A stretch of 64,000 bases of DNA from Billgrantia endophytica (GTDB lineage: Bacteria > Pseudomonadota > Gammaproteobacteria > Pseudomonadales > Halomonadaceae), in contig NZ_PNRF01000044.1 in NCBI RefSeq assembly GCF_002879615.1, forward strand, positions 74,219-138,218. Direction: 5' to 3'. Shown here one piece after another: positions 45,963 to 54,936 of this stretch. Below the pieces are notes generated by a model. The model searched no databases. It was not told where the DNA came from and saw nothing but the letters and a program-made list of their open reading frames with translations. Numbering within the stretch: the stretch's first letter is position 1; each line of letters opens with the position of its first letter. The position numbers and the translations under genes are program-made.

Positions 45963-48657
45963 GGGCCCTCTCCTCTTCGATCAGGGATTTCAGTTCGGGG
46001 ATACAACTACCGCATCGGGTGCCGCACGCCAGCCGGGCGCCTAGCGCTTCGACGCTGCCGTCACCGCCGCGAATCGCCTCACGGATGCAGCGTTGGCCCA
46101 CCTGATGACAGCTGCACACGACAGGCCCGCTGTCGGCGCCGCCATCGTCACAGCCGGCCAACAGGCGTCGATGCCGGGCTTCGTCCAGCCGTTCGCCCCG
46201 GGCCGCCTCCCGGAAGCGCTCGTCGAGCCAGGCCAGCCCCGGCAGCTCGCCGGGCGGCCCCACCATCAGCCACCAGCGCAGACGACCATCGACGACGCCA
46301 GCGGCACGCAAGCGGCCGCTGGCCGGATCCTCACACCACAGGGACGGCGCCACTGGCAAGTATACTTCCAGCCAGGCCAGCCAATCGCGATCATTCGTGG
46401 CAGTGGCATCGCCACCGGCCAACTGCCAGCGCTGGCTATCGGCCAGCGGTATACGCGCCCAATAGCGGGCATTGTCACACCATTTGGCATCGCCTTTCAG
46501 GTCGTTGGCCACTATAAGGGTAGCGTCCCAACCGTTCTCCAGCGGCTTGAGCGAGACAGCGCCATGCTTGGACTCGGGCTGACCGGAAATGGGGTCGCGG
46601 TACGCCGCCAACAAGCTACCCATGCGCGCGGCTCCACTGAACTGGCCGGTCCAGTGCATGGGCACGAACACCTCCCCGCGGCGCTGCCCTTTGGAGAGCC
46701 GAACCCGGCCGATATAGTCACCGCCGGCGCCGCTCAATCGTGCCAGTTGCCGATCGCTCATACCGTAGGAACGCGCATCGTCGGGATGCAGTTCAATGAA
46801 GGGCTCGCCACGGTGGTTCATCAGGCGTGGCGACCGAGCCGTGCGTGTCATGGTATGCCACTGGTCCCGTACACGGCCCGTGTTGAGGCGCAGCGGACGG
46901 ACATCGCTCAAGGCCTGCCGTGGCTGTCGCGGGCGAATGGCAATCAGTTGAGCCTTTCCGTTCGGCGTGGCAAAGCACCCATCCACGAAGAGCCGCGCAG
47001 TACCACGGGGAGCAGCGGCCGTGACCGGCCATTGAATGGGTTCCAGCGCATCATAGGCCGCCCGGTCGAGCCCGGCCAGGCCGGAGACATCGAACAGGCG
47101 AAAGCTCCCGGACTGGTTGTCAAAGCCGGATAGCCTGGCATGCTCGTCGAAGATCTCACTGGGATGCTCATAGGCGAACGCCTCGCCGAATCCCATTTCC
47201 CTGGCGACCTGGGTGATGATCCACCAATCGTGCCGTGCCTCCCCCGGGGGTGGCAGAAGTCCGCGCTGCCGCGAAATGCGCCGCTCGGAGTTGGTCACGG
47301 TGCCGTCCTTTTCGGACCAGCCCGAGGCTGGCAGCACGATATCGGCATAGGGCAGCAGGTCGGTGTCGGCCATGCATTCGGACACGATGACGAGGGGACA
47401 TCTGGCGAGAGCCTCCCTCACGCGGTTGGCATCCGGCAGGCTCACCACTGGGTTGGTGGCCATGATCCACAGCGCCTGCACCTCGCCCCGCTCGATGGCC
47501 TCGAACAGCTCCACCGCCTTGTGGCCGGGCCCGTCGGGCAGGTCCGGCTCAAGGGTTTCGGTTGCCCAGAAGCGTGAAACCCGTTCGATGGCACCCGGCG
47601 TGTGGTAGTCCATGTGCGCCGCCAGCTGATTGGCCAGCCCGCCCACTTCGCGCCCCCCCATGGCGTTGGGTTGACCGGTGATCGAGAAGGGGCCGGCCCC
47701 GGGCAGGCCGATCTTGCCCTCGGCCAGATGGCAATTGATGATGGCATTGCACTTGTCGGTACCGCTGGAGGACTGGTTGATGCCCTGAGAGTAGAGGGTC
47801 ACCACGTGAAGGCGACTGGCGAACCAGTGGAAGAAGGTTTCCAATCGTTCCACGTCCACATCGCAGTCGGCCGCAATGGCTTCCAGCGACGTGTCGTCCT
47901 CGCGAGCCGCTGCCAGGGCCTCTTCCATCCCCTGGGTATGCCTGTCCAGGTAGACCCGGTCCAGCTTGTCCCGGTCATCCATCCAGGCCAGCAGACCATT
48001 GAACAGCCGGGCATCGCTACCGGGGGCGAGGCCGAGATAGAGATCGGCGATCTCGCAGCTATCGGTGACCCTGGGGTCGATCACGACTACCCGCATCAGC
48101 GGGTTGACCTGCTTGGCCGCCTTGATGCGCTGATACAATACGGGGTGATTCCAGGCCAGATTGGAACCCACCAGCACGACCAGCTCCGCCTCTTCCAGGT
48201 CCTCGTAGTTGCACGGCACGGCATCGGCACCGAAGGCACGCTTGTAGGCGGCGACCGCCGAGGCCATGCAGAGCCGCGAGTTGGTATCCAGGTGCGGGGT
48301 ACCCAGAAAGCCCTTGAACAGCTTGTTGGCAACGTAATAGTCCTCGGTGAGCAGTTGCCCCGAGAGATAGGCCGCCACGGCATGGTTGCCGTGATCGCGA
48401 CGCGTTGCGTGCAGCCTCTCGGCCACCGTCTCCAGCGCCGTATCCCAGCCCACCTCGACGCCATCGATCCGCGGTCGAGTCAGCCGTCCATGATCACCCA
48501 GGGTCTCGTGCAGCGCCGCCCCCTTGACGCATAACCGCCCAAAGTTGGCGGGATGTTCGGTATCGCCGGCAACGCCGATGATGCGATCATCATCGATCTC
48601 GGCCTGAACGCCGCAACCAACGCCGCAGTAGGGGCAAGTGGTTCGAGCCTGGTGCAT
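45922..48657 (-). CDS. nasA: Assimilatory nitrate reductase catalytic subunit NasA
   Basis: This molybdopterin enzyme of 911 residues reduces nitrate to nitrite in the cytoplasm. The N-terminal [4Fe-4S] ligands are in CPYCGVGCGVQAEID and GRLCVKG (residues ~8-55). The bis-MGD domains follow (LSGQLLTEDYYVANKLFKGFLG, QGINQSSSGTDKCNAIINCHLAEG). A C-terminal BFD-like [2Fe-2S] domain is at about 845-895 (VCSCHQVGQRCIREAI...CGTRCGSCIPEL). I chose the ATG at 48657 (MHQARTTCPYCG), with AGGAGG 6 nt upstream. Electrons probably come from the NasB-like protein at 50988. A leader attenuator precedes it. Confidence 0.95.
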   Translation of the reverse strand: MHQARTTCPYCGVGCGVQAEIDDDRIIGVAGDTEHPANFGRLCVKGAALHETLGDHGRLTRPRIDGVEVGWDTALETVAERLHATRRDHGNHAVAAYLSGQLLTEDYYVANKLFKGFLGTPHLDTNSRLCMASAVAAYKRAFGADAVPCNYEDLEEAELVVLVGSNLAWNHPVLYQRIKAAKQVNPLMRVVVIDPRVTDSCEIADLYLGLAPGSDARLFNGLLAWMDDRDKLDRVYLDRHTQGMEEALAAAREDDTSLEAIAADCDVDVERLETFFHWFASRLHVVTLYSQGINQSSSGTDKCNAIINCHLAEGKIGLPGAGPFSITGQPNAMGGREVGGLANQLAAHMDYHTPGAIERVSRFWATETLEPDLPDGPGHKAVELFEAIERGEVQALWIMATNPVVSLPDANRVREALARCPLVIVSECMADTDLLPYADIVLPASGWSEKDGTVTNSERRISRQRGLLPPPGEARHDWWIITQVAREMGFGEAFAYEHPSEIFDEHARLSGFDNQSGSFRLFDVSGLAGLDRAAYDALEPIQWPVTAAAPRGTARLFVDGCFATPNGKAQLIAIRPRQPRQALSDVRPLRLNTGRVRDQWHTMTRTARSPRLMNHRGEPFIELHPDDARSYGMSDRQLARLSGAGGDYIGRVRLSKGQRRGEVFVPMHWTGQFSGAARMGSLLAAYRDPISGQPESKHGAVSLKPLENGWDATLIVANDLKGDAKWCDNARYWARIPLADSQRWQLAGGDATATNDRDWLAWLEVYLPVAPSLWCEDPASGRLRAAGVVDGRLRWWLMVGPPGELPGLAWLDERFREAARGERLDEARHRRLLAGCDDGGADSGPVVCSCHQVGQRCIREAIRGGDGSVEALGARLACGTRCGSCIPELKSLIEEERAHASAEPKPEVTVA

Positions 48658-48682
48658 GACGACCTCCTGTGCGCTCGTGCAT

Positions 48683-48767
48683 AAAAAAACGACGCCCACC
48701 CTTCGCCTCTCGAGGGAGGCGGAAGGTGGGCGTCGTTGCCGATGATGAAGCGCCGCCATGGCGCTTC
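48683..48767 (-). promoter_or_regulatory. ANTAR-type attenuator leader of nasA-cobA
   Basis: Read on the minus strand, a P1-like hairpin (48767-48747) has an 8-bp stem and a short loop AUGGC (A1, G4, but five bases). It is followed by P2 (48740-48729), with loop AACGAC and a 3-bp GGC/GCC stem. The P2 loop lies in the 5' arm of a strong terminator (arms 48737-48725 and 48700-48688, then seven Ts). The overlap of P2 and terminator is as in the nrt leader, but P1 and P2 are less canonical. Confidence 0.65.
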
Positions 48768-48790
48768 GTTCTGCGTCTACCCAGTCAGGC

Positions 48791-48806
48791 AGCAATTTCC
48801 ATACCA
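48791..48806 (-). promoter_or_regulatory. Sigma-54 promoter of nasA
   Basis: On the minus strand TGGTATGGAAATTGCT matches TGGCAYG-N4-TTGCW with one change (C to T at position 4). Transcription would start about 48780, placing the P1-like hairpin at the beginning of the leader. Confidence 0.7.
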
Positions 48807-48924
48807 GTTGATGGGATTTCCATACAGGCAAGTGACTTTGCACGGTCGCCCCGACATCCGACCCGGTCACAAAGCGACTTTCAGCGATACCTTGCCTCAT
48901 GGTTCTGCGGGGAAGGCCTGCCCC

Positions 48925-48939
48925 GCACCAAGGTGGTGC
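48925..48939. promoter_or_regulatory. NtrC-like enhancer between nasA and nasT
   Basis: GCACC-AAGGT-GGTGC is a perfect dyad with the 5-bp spacer of NtrC sites. It lies about 120 bp upstream of the nasA sigma-54 promoter and 130 bp upstream of nasT. The remaining parts of the 413-bp intergenic stretch show no further clear elements. Confidence 0.6.
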
Positions 48940-49070
48940 TGGAATGCCGTTCTCACTTGTCGCTGGTGATAGCGTTGACGTGCCGGCTGCCTGGCATGGC
49001 TCGCCGTAGCGGTATCTGGAATGCATCTTGCATTGCAGCACACAGATGCAATGCGACTAGCGAGACTGCC

Positions 49071-49700
49071 ATGCCCCCACCGCTGAATGTGCTGCTGGTT
49101 GATGATGAGGTCGTGCGCGCCGCCATGGTCGAGGAGGCCCTCGTCGCCGAGGGTCACAGGGTGATCTGCCGACTGACGAGCCCGGCTAGCCTCAACGAGA
49201 TGGTCGCCCGGCACCAGCCCGACGTGGTGATCATCGACATGGAATCACCCGACCGGGACACCCTCGACAGCATGGCCCTGCTCAACCGCGAAAACCCGCG
49301 GCCCGTGGTGTTCTTCGCCGACCAGCACGACCCCGACACCCTGCAGGCCGCCCTCAAGGCGGGTGTCAGTGCCTATGTGGTCGACGGTCTGCTGCCCGGT
49401 CGGGTCAAGGCGATCATCGAGGTGGCCATCGCCCGCTTCGACGCATTCCAGTCCATGCGCCATGAGCTGGAGAAGACCCGCAACCAGCTGACCGAGCGCA
49501 AGCGCATCGAACGTGCCAAGGGCCTGCTGATGAAGCATCAGGACTGTGATGAGGAACAGGCCTATCGCATGCTGCGAAAGCTAGCCATGGATCGCAGCCA
49601 GCGCATCGCCGAGGTGGCCGATAGCGTCATCGATATTCTCGAACGCCTGAGCCCGCGTTCGTCTGACCCGACATCGTCGAAACAGGGGCCTCTTCCATGA
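49071..49700 (+). CDS. nasT: ANTAR response regulator (NasT-like)
   Basis: This protein of 209 residues has a receiver-like domain (about 5-125: NVLLVDDEVVRAAMVEEAL, VVIIDMESPDRDTLDSM) and an ANTAR domain (about 140-195: ERKRIERAKGLLMKHQDCDEEQAYRMLRKLAMDRSQRIAEVADSVID). In NasS-NasT systems NasT is a positive RNA-binding antiterminator that NasS holds inactive until nitrate or nitrite binds. Its stop overlaps the nasS ATG. The likely targets are the leaders at 48683-48767 and 50852-50951, and possibly the nrt leader. Confidence 0.92.
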   Translation: MPPPLNVLLVDDEVVRAAMVEEALVAEGHRVICRLTSPASLNEMVARHQPDVVIIDMESPDRDTLDSMALLNRENPRPVVFFADQHDPDTLQAALKAGVSAYVVDGLLPGRVKAIIEVAIARFDAFQSMRHELEKTRNQLTERKRIERAKGLLMKHQDCDEEQAYRMLRKLAMDRSQRIAEVADSVIDILERLSPRSSDPTSSKQGPLP

Positions 49701-50725
49701 GCGCGATGGACATGAACAAGACACCGGAGCTGAACCGTTTGACCCTGGGCTTCGTGCCACTGCTGGATGCCGCCCTGCTGGTCATCGCCCGTGAACGGGG
49801 TTTCTTCGCCGCACAGGGGATAGATGTCTCCCTGTCACGGGAAAATGCCTGGTCGACCCTGCGCGACAAGGTGGCGGCCGGCCTGCTCGATGGCGCCCAG
49901 ATGCTCTCGCCCATGCCGCTGGCCATGAGCCTGGGGCTGGAACGCGCGCCCTGCGATGCCCTGGCCCCCATTACGCTGAGCCGTAATGGCAACGCCTTCG
50001 TCCTGTCGACGTCACTCTGCGAGCAGAGCGGTGCCGCGCTTGGCAGCGAGCCGGCCGCCAGCGCCCGGGCGCTGGGCAACTGGCTTGGCCAAGGCCGCCG
50101 ACCACGCCTGGCCATGGTCTACCCCTTCTCCTGCCAGCATTACCTGCTGCGTGAGTGGCTCGCCCTGGGCGGCATCGACCCGGACCGGGACGTGGAATTG
50201 GTGGTGCTGCCGCCGCCGCGCATGGTGACGGCCCTGAGTGAAGGCCAGATCGATGGCTTCTGCGCCGGCGAGCCCTGGGGCAGCCTGGCCGAGCATTATC
50301 GTGTCGGCCGCCTCGTGGCCAGCGGTGCCCAATTGTGGCCAGAGCATCCCGAAAAAGTTCTCGGTGTCACTCACTCCTGGGCCCACCACTATCCCGCTAC
50401 CCTGGCCGCGTTGATCCGGGCGCTGGTGGCGGCCAGCGAATGGCTCGCCGAGACACCCGAAAACCGCCGCCAGGCGCTGGCTTGGCTCGCTCTTCCCCCT
50501 TACCTGGATCGCTCGGTGAATCACCTCGACAGCCTCCCGCTGGATACCGCACCGATCCATCAACGACTATACGGCCCCGGCGTACTGCGCCCGGATGTCG
50601 AGGCCATGGGCCGTATTGCCGAGCAGTTGAACAGATCCCTGCGTCACGTCGAGCGCTCCCTGGATATCCCGGCTCTCCACGAATGCTACTCCCCTGTGCA
50701 TTTCGACGCGGCCATGCACCAGTGA
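49697..50725 (+). CDS. nasS: NrtA-like cytoplasmic nitrate sensor (NasS-like)
   Basis: This protein of 342 residues resembles NrtA (LTLGFVPLLDAALLVIARERGFFAAQGIDVSLSRENAWSTLRDKVAAGLLDGAQMLSPMPLAMSLGL; DGFCAGEPWGSLAEHYRVGRLV) but has no signal peptide, as expected for NasS. NasS binds NasT without nitrate and releases it when nitrate or nitrite is bound. It overlaps nasT by 4 nt, so the sensor and antiterminator are made together. Confidence 0.9.
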   Translation: MSAMDMNKTPELNRLTLGFVPLLDAALLVIARERGFFAAQGIDVSLSRENAWSTLRDKVAAGLLDGAQMLSPMPLAMSLGLERAPCDALAPITLSRNGNAFVLSTSLCEQSGAALGSEPAASARALGNWLGQGRRPRLAMVYPFSCQHYLLREWLALGGIDPDRDVELVVLPPPRMVTALSEGQIDGFCAGEPWGSLAEHYRVGRLVASGAQLWPEHPEKVLGVTHSWAHHYPATLAALIRALVAASEWLAETPENRRQALAWLALPPYLDRSVNHLDSLPLDTAPIHQRLYGPGVLRPDVEAMGRIAEQLNRSLRHVERSLDIPALHECYSPVHFDAAMHQ

Positions 50726-50731
50726 CGTGCA
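50715..50731 (+). promoter_or_regulatory. NtrC-like site upstream of nasB
   Basis: TGCACCAGTGACGTGCA differs from the TGCACC-N5-GGTGCA consensus at one base. It overlaps the nasS stop codon and lies about 90 bp before the candidate sigma-54 promoter. Confidence 0.55.
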
Positions 50732-50819
50732 GGGGGCTCGTCCTGGAAGGCTGATCGAGCCCCCGAGTGCCTGCCCATACCATTGATAAATAGTGGTTAA
50801 AGCCAGGGAATCGGCATCT

Positions 50820-50835
50820 TGGCTGGCTTCTTGAC
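50820..50835 (+). promoter_or_regulatory. Candidate sigma-54 promoter of nasB-nirBD
   Basis: TGGCTGGCTTCTTGAC has the -24 GG and TTG at correct spacing, but the -12 GC is GA. It ends 17 bp before hairpin P1, the same distance as in the nrt unit (16 bp), which is the main reason for listing it. Confidence 0.4.
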
Positions 50836-50851
50836 TGATAAGACGTAATAC

Positions 50852-50951
50852 GGCGATCAACGGCGATCGTTCTACAGACAGATGGAATGGGCGAAGGCGC
50901 CCCAGTGCAACCCCTCATCAGAGCGGGGTTCCACCGGGGCGCCTTTTTTTT
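50852..50951 (+). promoter_or_regulatory. ANTAR-type antitermination leader of nasB-nirBD
   Basis: P1 (50852-50871) has loop AACGGC on a stem GATC/GATC extended by C-G and two G-U pairs. A P2 candidate (50889-50902) has a 4-bp GC stem and loop GAAGGC (G at position 4 but G instead of A at 1). P2 overlaps the 5' arm of a terminator (50894-50903 with 50936-50945, then eight Ts). The terminator is unambiguous, and P1 is a good ANTAR hairpin; P2 is weaker. Confidence 0.75.
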
Positions 50952-50987
50952 CGTCTCTCTTTAATCGCTCCCTGCGAGGTAACGGAT

Positions 50988-52274
50988 ATGCAACAGGCCA
51001 CGACCGAGCACCTGGTGATCGTCGGCAACGGCATGGCGGGCCATCGCCTTATCGAAGCCCTGGTCAAGCAGCCGGGGCGCCCGATGTCCATCACCGTGAT
51101 CGGTGACGAATCGCAGCCTGCCTACAACCGTATCCTGCTCTCGCCACTACTGGCCGGCGAGATGGAGCGGGATGCCCTCTCCCTGCATGACGCCAACTGG
51201 CATGCGCAGCAGGGCATCACGCTGGTGCTCGGCGAGCGCGTCATCACCATCGACCGCAAGACGAAGACTCTGACCACCGACGCCGGCCGCACCCTCGATT
51301 ACGACCGCCTGGTACTGGCCACCGGGTCGCGCCCGGCGATGCCGCCGATTCCGGGCCTCGCGCTGGCCGGCGTCCACGTCTTTCGCGACCTGAACGATGC
51401 CTTCGCCCTGAGGCGCGCAGCCGAGACCGGTGGCAATGCCGTGGTGATCGGCGGCGGCCTACTGGGTCTGGAGGCCGCCGAAGGGCTGCGCAAGCGCGGC
51501 ATGGACGTCAGCCTGATCCAGCGCGACGACCGGCTGATGAATCGCCAGCTGGATACCACGGCCGCCAGGCTGCTCGAGGCCGAACTGAGGGCCCGCGGCC
51601 TCGCTATCGTCACCGACGCCACCCTGGACCACCTGACGGAAGACGGCCAGGGCCATGTCACTGGCGCCAGGCTGAGCGACGGGCGGTGGCTGCCTGCCGC
51701 ATGCGTGGTGGTAGCCATCGGCATCACCCCCAACACGGCGCTGGGGCGGGACGCCGGGCTCGAGGTGAACCGCGCCGTGATCGTGGACGACACTCTCACC
51801 ACCTCGGACCCGGCCATTCACGCCCTGGGCGAATGCTGTGAATTCCAGGGCAATACCTTCGGTCTGGTAGAACCTATCTGGCAGCAGGTCGAGGTGCTTG
51901 CCGCCCACCTGTCCGGCCAACCGGTCGATGGCTATGTCGACACGCCCTGCGCCACCAAGCTCAAGGTCAGCGGGGTTTCGCTTTACGCCTTCGGCCCCAC
52001 CGAACCGGACGCCGACCACGACGTGCTCACCTACCGAGATCCCGTGCAGGGCGACTATCGCCGCCTGCTGCTGCGCAATGGCCGCATCCAGGGCGCCGTG
52101 CTCTATGGCGATACGGCCATGGGCCCCTGGTACTTCGCACACTCCCGTGACGGCACCGACCTCGGCCCCTGCCGCCAGGCCCTGATGCTCGGCACCGCCG
52201 ATGCCGACGCCCTGCTGGCCGAGCATGACCTCAATCCAGAATCCCCGGAACGCCCCGTCAAGGAGGCCGCCTAA
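50988..52274 (+). CDS. nasB: NAD(P)H-dependent FAD oxidoreductase (NasB-like)
   Basis: This protein of 428 residues is like the FAD/NAD half of NirB. FAD motif: LVIVGNGMAGHRLIEAL (about 8-24). NAD motif: AVVIGGGLLGLEAAEGLRKRG (~147-167). Second FAD motif: IHALGECCEFQG (~275). It probably passes electrons from NAD(P)H to NasA. No [2Fe-2S] BFD domain is visible, but NasA carries one. It follows the ANTAR leader and lies 2 bp upstream of nirB, so reductase partner and nitrite reductase are one operon. Confidence 0.85.
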   Translation: MQQATTEHLVIVGNGMAGHRLIEALVKQPGRPMSITVIGDESQPAYNRILLSPLLAGEMERDALSLHDANWHAQQGITLVLGERVITIDRKTKTLTTDAGRTLDYDRLVLATGSRPAMPPIPGLALAGVHVFRDLNDAFALRRAAETGGNAVVIGGGLLGLEAAEGLRKRGMDVSLIQRDDRLMNRQLDTTAARLLEAELRARGLAIVTDATLDHLTEDGQGHVTGARLSDGRWLPAACVVVAIGITPNTALGRDAGLEVNRAVIVDDTLTTSDPAIHALGECCEFQGNTFGLVEPIWQQVEVLAAHLSGQPVDGYVDTPCATKLKVSGVSLYAFGPTEPDADHDVLTYRDPVQGDYRRLLLRNGRIQGAVLYGDTAMGPWYFAHSRDGTDLGPCRQALMLGTADADALLAEHDLNPESPERPVKEAA

Positions 52275-52276
52275 CC

Positions 52277-54835
52277 ATGTCAACGACATCTCTCACCACC
52301 AAACAGAGCCTGATCATCATCGGTAACGGCATGGTCGGACACCACCTGGTCGAGCAACTGGTCGAGCAGGGTGCGACCGAGCGCTACGACATCGTGGTGT
52401 TCGGCGAAGAGCGCCATCTCGCCTATGACCGGGTTCATCTCTCCGAGTACTTCTCGGGCCGTGACGCCGCTTCATTGGCCCTTTCCACCCGCGGGTACTA
52501 CACCGAGCACGGCGTCACCCTGCACCTGCACGCGGCGGTGACCGGCATCGACCGTGAACGAAGCGAGGTGATCACCGATCAGGGCCGTCATCCATACAAC
52601 CGACTGGTGCTGGCCACCGGTTCCACCCCCTTCGTGCCGCCGATTCCCGGTAGCGATCGCGAGAACTGCCTGGTCTACCGCACCCTGGATGACCTGGACG
52701 CCATTCGTGCAGCCGCCAAGAATGCCACCACCGGCGTGGTGGTGGGCGGCGGCCTGCTGGGTCTGGAAGCGGCCAACGCCCTGCGCGGCCTCGACCTGGA
52801 CACCGCCGTGGTCGAATTCGCACCTCGACTGATGCCGATGCAGGTCGACAGCGAAGGCGGCGGGCTGCTGCAGGAGAAGATCGAGGCCCTGGGCGTGCAG
52901 GTACTGACCGGGCGCGTCACCCAGCGCATCGAGAATGGTGAGGCAAGCTTCCACCGCATGGTGTTCCAGGACGAAAAGGTACTCGAAACCGACCTGATCG
53001 TCTTCTCCGCCGGTATCCGCCCCCGGGACGAACTGGCCCGCGACTGTGGCCTGGAAATCGGCGAGCGCGGCGGCGTGGTGATCGACGACCGCTGCCTGAC
53101 CAGCGACCCGGCCATCCTGGCCGTGGGCGAAGTGGCGCTGTGGAACAACAGCATCTTCGGCCTGGTGGCGCCCGGCTACCAGATGGCCAAGGCCGCCACC
53201 GGAACCCTGCTCACCTCTTCCAGCGAGCCCCAGGGCGGCACCTTCCACGGCGCCGACATGAGCACCAAGCTCAAGCTGATGGGCGTGGACGTGGGTGCCA
53301 TCGGCGATGCCCACGGCGACCGCACGCCCGGCGCCAAGATGTTCCGCTATCTGGACGAGATCAAGCAGCAGTATCGCAAGCTGGTGGTCTCCAGCGACGG
53401 CCGCCGCCTGGTCGGTGCCATGCTGGTGGGCGACAACAGCGTCTACGACACCCTGCTGCAGTACTACGCCAACGGCCTCGACCTGCCCGAGGACCCCGCC
53501 GCACTGATACTGCCGAGCAGTGAAGGCACACCAGCCCTGGGCCCCGACGCCCTGCCGGAAACGGCCATGATCTGCTCCTGCCACAACGTCACCAAGGGCG
53601 ATATCCGCGCGACGCTGGATGCCGGTGCCGTCGATCTTGGTACGGTCAAGGACTCCACTCGCGCCAGCACCGGCTGCGGTGGCTGTACGGCGCTGCTCAA
53701 GAGCGTGGTCGACCACGAGTTGGAAGCCCGTGGCGTGAAAGTCGACAAGTCGATCTGCGAACATTTCCACTATACCCGCCAGGAGCTCTACGACATCGTC
53801 CGGGTGGAGGGCATCAAGACCTTCGGCGAGCTGATCGATAAGCACGGCAGCCCCGATACCCATAAACTTGGCTCTTCATCAGCCCCGATGCTTGGCTGTG
53901 ACATCTGCAAGCCGGCGGTGGCCTCGATCCTCGCCTCCTGCTTCAACGAGCCGATCACGGACGCGGCGCACATCCCGCTGCAGGACACCAACGACACCTT
54001 CATGGCCAACATGCAGAAGAACGGCACCTACTCCGTCGTTCCCCGCGTGCCAGGTGGAGAGATCACCCCCGACAAGCTGGTGGTGCTGGGTCGGGTGGCG
54101 AAGAAGTACGAGCTGTATACCAAGATCACCGGCGGCCAGCGCATCGACCTGTTCGGCGCCCGCCTGGAGGACCTGCCGGCGATCTGGGGCGAGCTGATCG
54201 AGGCCGGCTTCGAGACCGGCCACGCCTACGGCAAGTCGCTGCGCACCGTGAAATCCTGCGTCGGCAGCACCTGGTGCCGCTACGGCGTGCAGGACAGCGT
54301 GGGCATGGCGATCTACCTGGAGAACCGCTACAAGGGCCTGCGCGCGCCCCACAAGATCAAGTTCGGCGTTTCCGGCTGCACCCGCGAGTGCGCCGAGGCC
54401 CAGAGCAAGGACGTCGGCATCATCGCCACCGAAAACGGCTGGAACCTGTACGTGTGCGGCAATGGCGGCATGCGCCCGCGCCACGCGGAACTGCTCGCCA
54501 CCGACATGGACGAGGAAACGATGGTCCGCACCATCGACCGCTTCCTGATGTTCTACGTACGCACCGCCGACCGCCTGCAGCGCACCTCGGTATGGCGCGA
54601 GAACCTCGAAGGCGGGCTCGACTACATCAAGCAGGTGGTGGTGGACGACAGCCTCGGCCTGGGCGCGGAGCTGGATAGCCAGATGCAGACCGTGGTCGAC
54701 AACTACGAGTGCGAATGGGCCAACGCCATCAAGGACCCCGAGAAACTCAAGCGCTTCCGCACCTTCATCAACGACGCGCGCCCCGATCCGGACATCATCG
54801 TGACCGAAGAGCGTGGCCAGCTGCGCCCCGCGTGA
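52277..54835 (+). CDS. nirB: Nitrite reductase (NADH) large subunit NirB
   Basis: This siroheme enzyme of 852 residues reduces nitrite to ammonia in the cytoplasm. The FAD/NAD region (residues ~10-300) holds IIIGNGMVGHHLVEQL and VVVGGGLLGLEAANALRG. A BFD-type [2Fe-2S] domain at about 430-480 holds CSCHNVTKGDIRATL and CGGCTALL. The siroheme/[4Fe-4S] domain at about 640-720 has the four cysteines in CVGSTWCRYG and GVSGCTRECAEAQSKD. GGAGG precedes the start. nirD follows 101 bp downstream. Confidence 0.96.
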   Translation: MSTTSLTTKQSLIIIGNGMVGHHLVEQLVEQGATERYDIVVFGEERHLAYDRVHLSEYFSGRDAASLALSTRGYYTEHGVTLHLHAAVTGIDRERSEVITDQGRHPYNRLVLATGSTPFVPPIPGSDRENCLVYRTLDDLDAIRAAAKNATTGVVVGGGLLGLEAANALRGLDLDTAVVEFAPRLMPMQVDSEGGGLLQEKIEALGVQVLTGRVTQRIENGEASFHRMVFQDEKVLETDLIVFSAGIRPRDELARDCGLEIGERGGVVIDDRCLTSDPAILAVGEVALWNNSIFGLVAPGYQMAKAATGTLLTSSSEPQGGTFHGADMSTKLKLMGVDVGAIGDAHGDRTPGAKMFRYLDEIKQQYRKLVVSSDGRRLVGAMLVGDNSVYDTLLQYYANGLDLPEDPAALILPSSEGTPALGPDALPETAMICSCHNVTKGDIRATLDAGAVDLGTVKDSTRASTGCGGCTALLKSVVDHELEARGVKVDKSICEHFHYTRQELYDIVRVEGIKTFGELIDKHGSPDTHKLGSSSAPMLGCDICKPAVASILASCFNEPITDAAHIPLQDTNDTFMANMQKNGTYSVVPRVPGGEITPDKLVVLGRVAKKYELYTKITGGQRIDLFGARLEDLPAIWGELIEAGFETGHAYGKSLRTVKSCVGSTWCRYGVQDSVGMAIYLENRYKGLRAPHKIKFGVSGCTRECAEAQSKDVGIIATENGWNLYVCGNGGMRPRHAELLATDMDEETMVRTIDRFLMFYVRTADRLQRTSVWRENLEGGLDYIKQVVVDDSLGLGAELDSQMQTVVDNYECEWANAIKDPEKLKRFRTFINDARPDPDIIVTEERGQLRPA

Positions 54836-54936
54836 CGCCGCCAGTGATTACCGCGCTCGCTGCAGGAAGGGCCTCGGCTCGAGACAGGTGGCATTCGCCA
54901 ACGACAGCAGTGACCGCAATATTCGAGGACATGACC

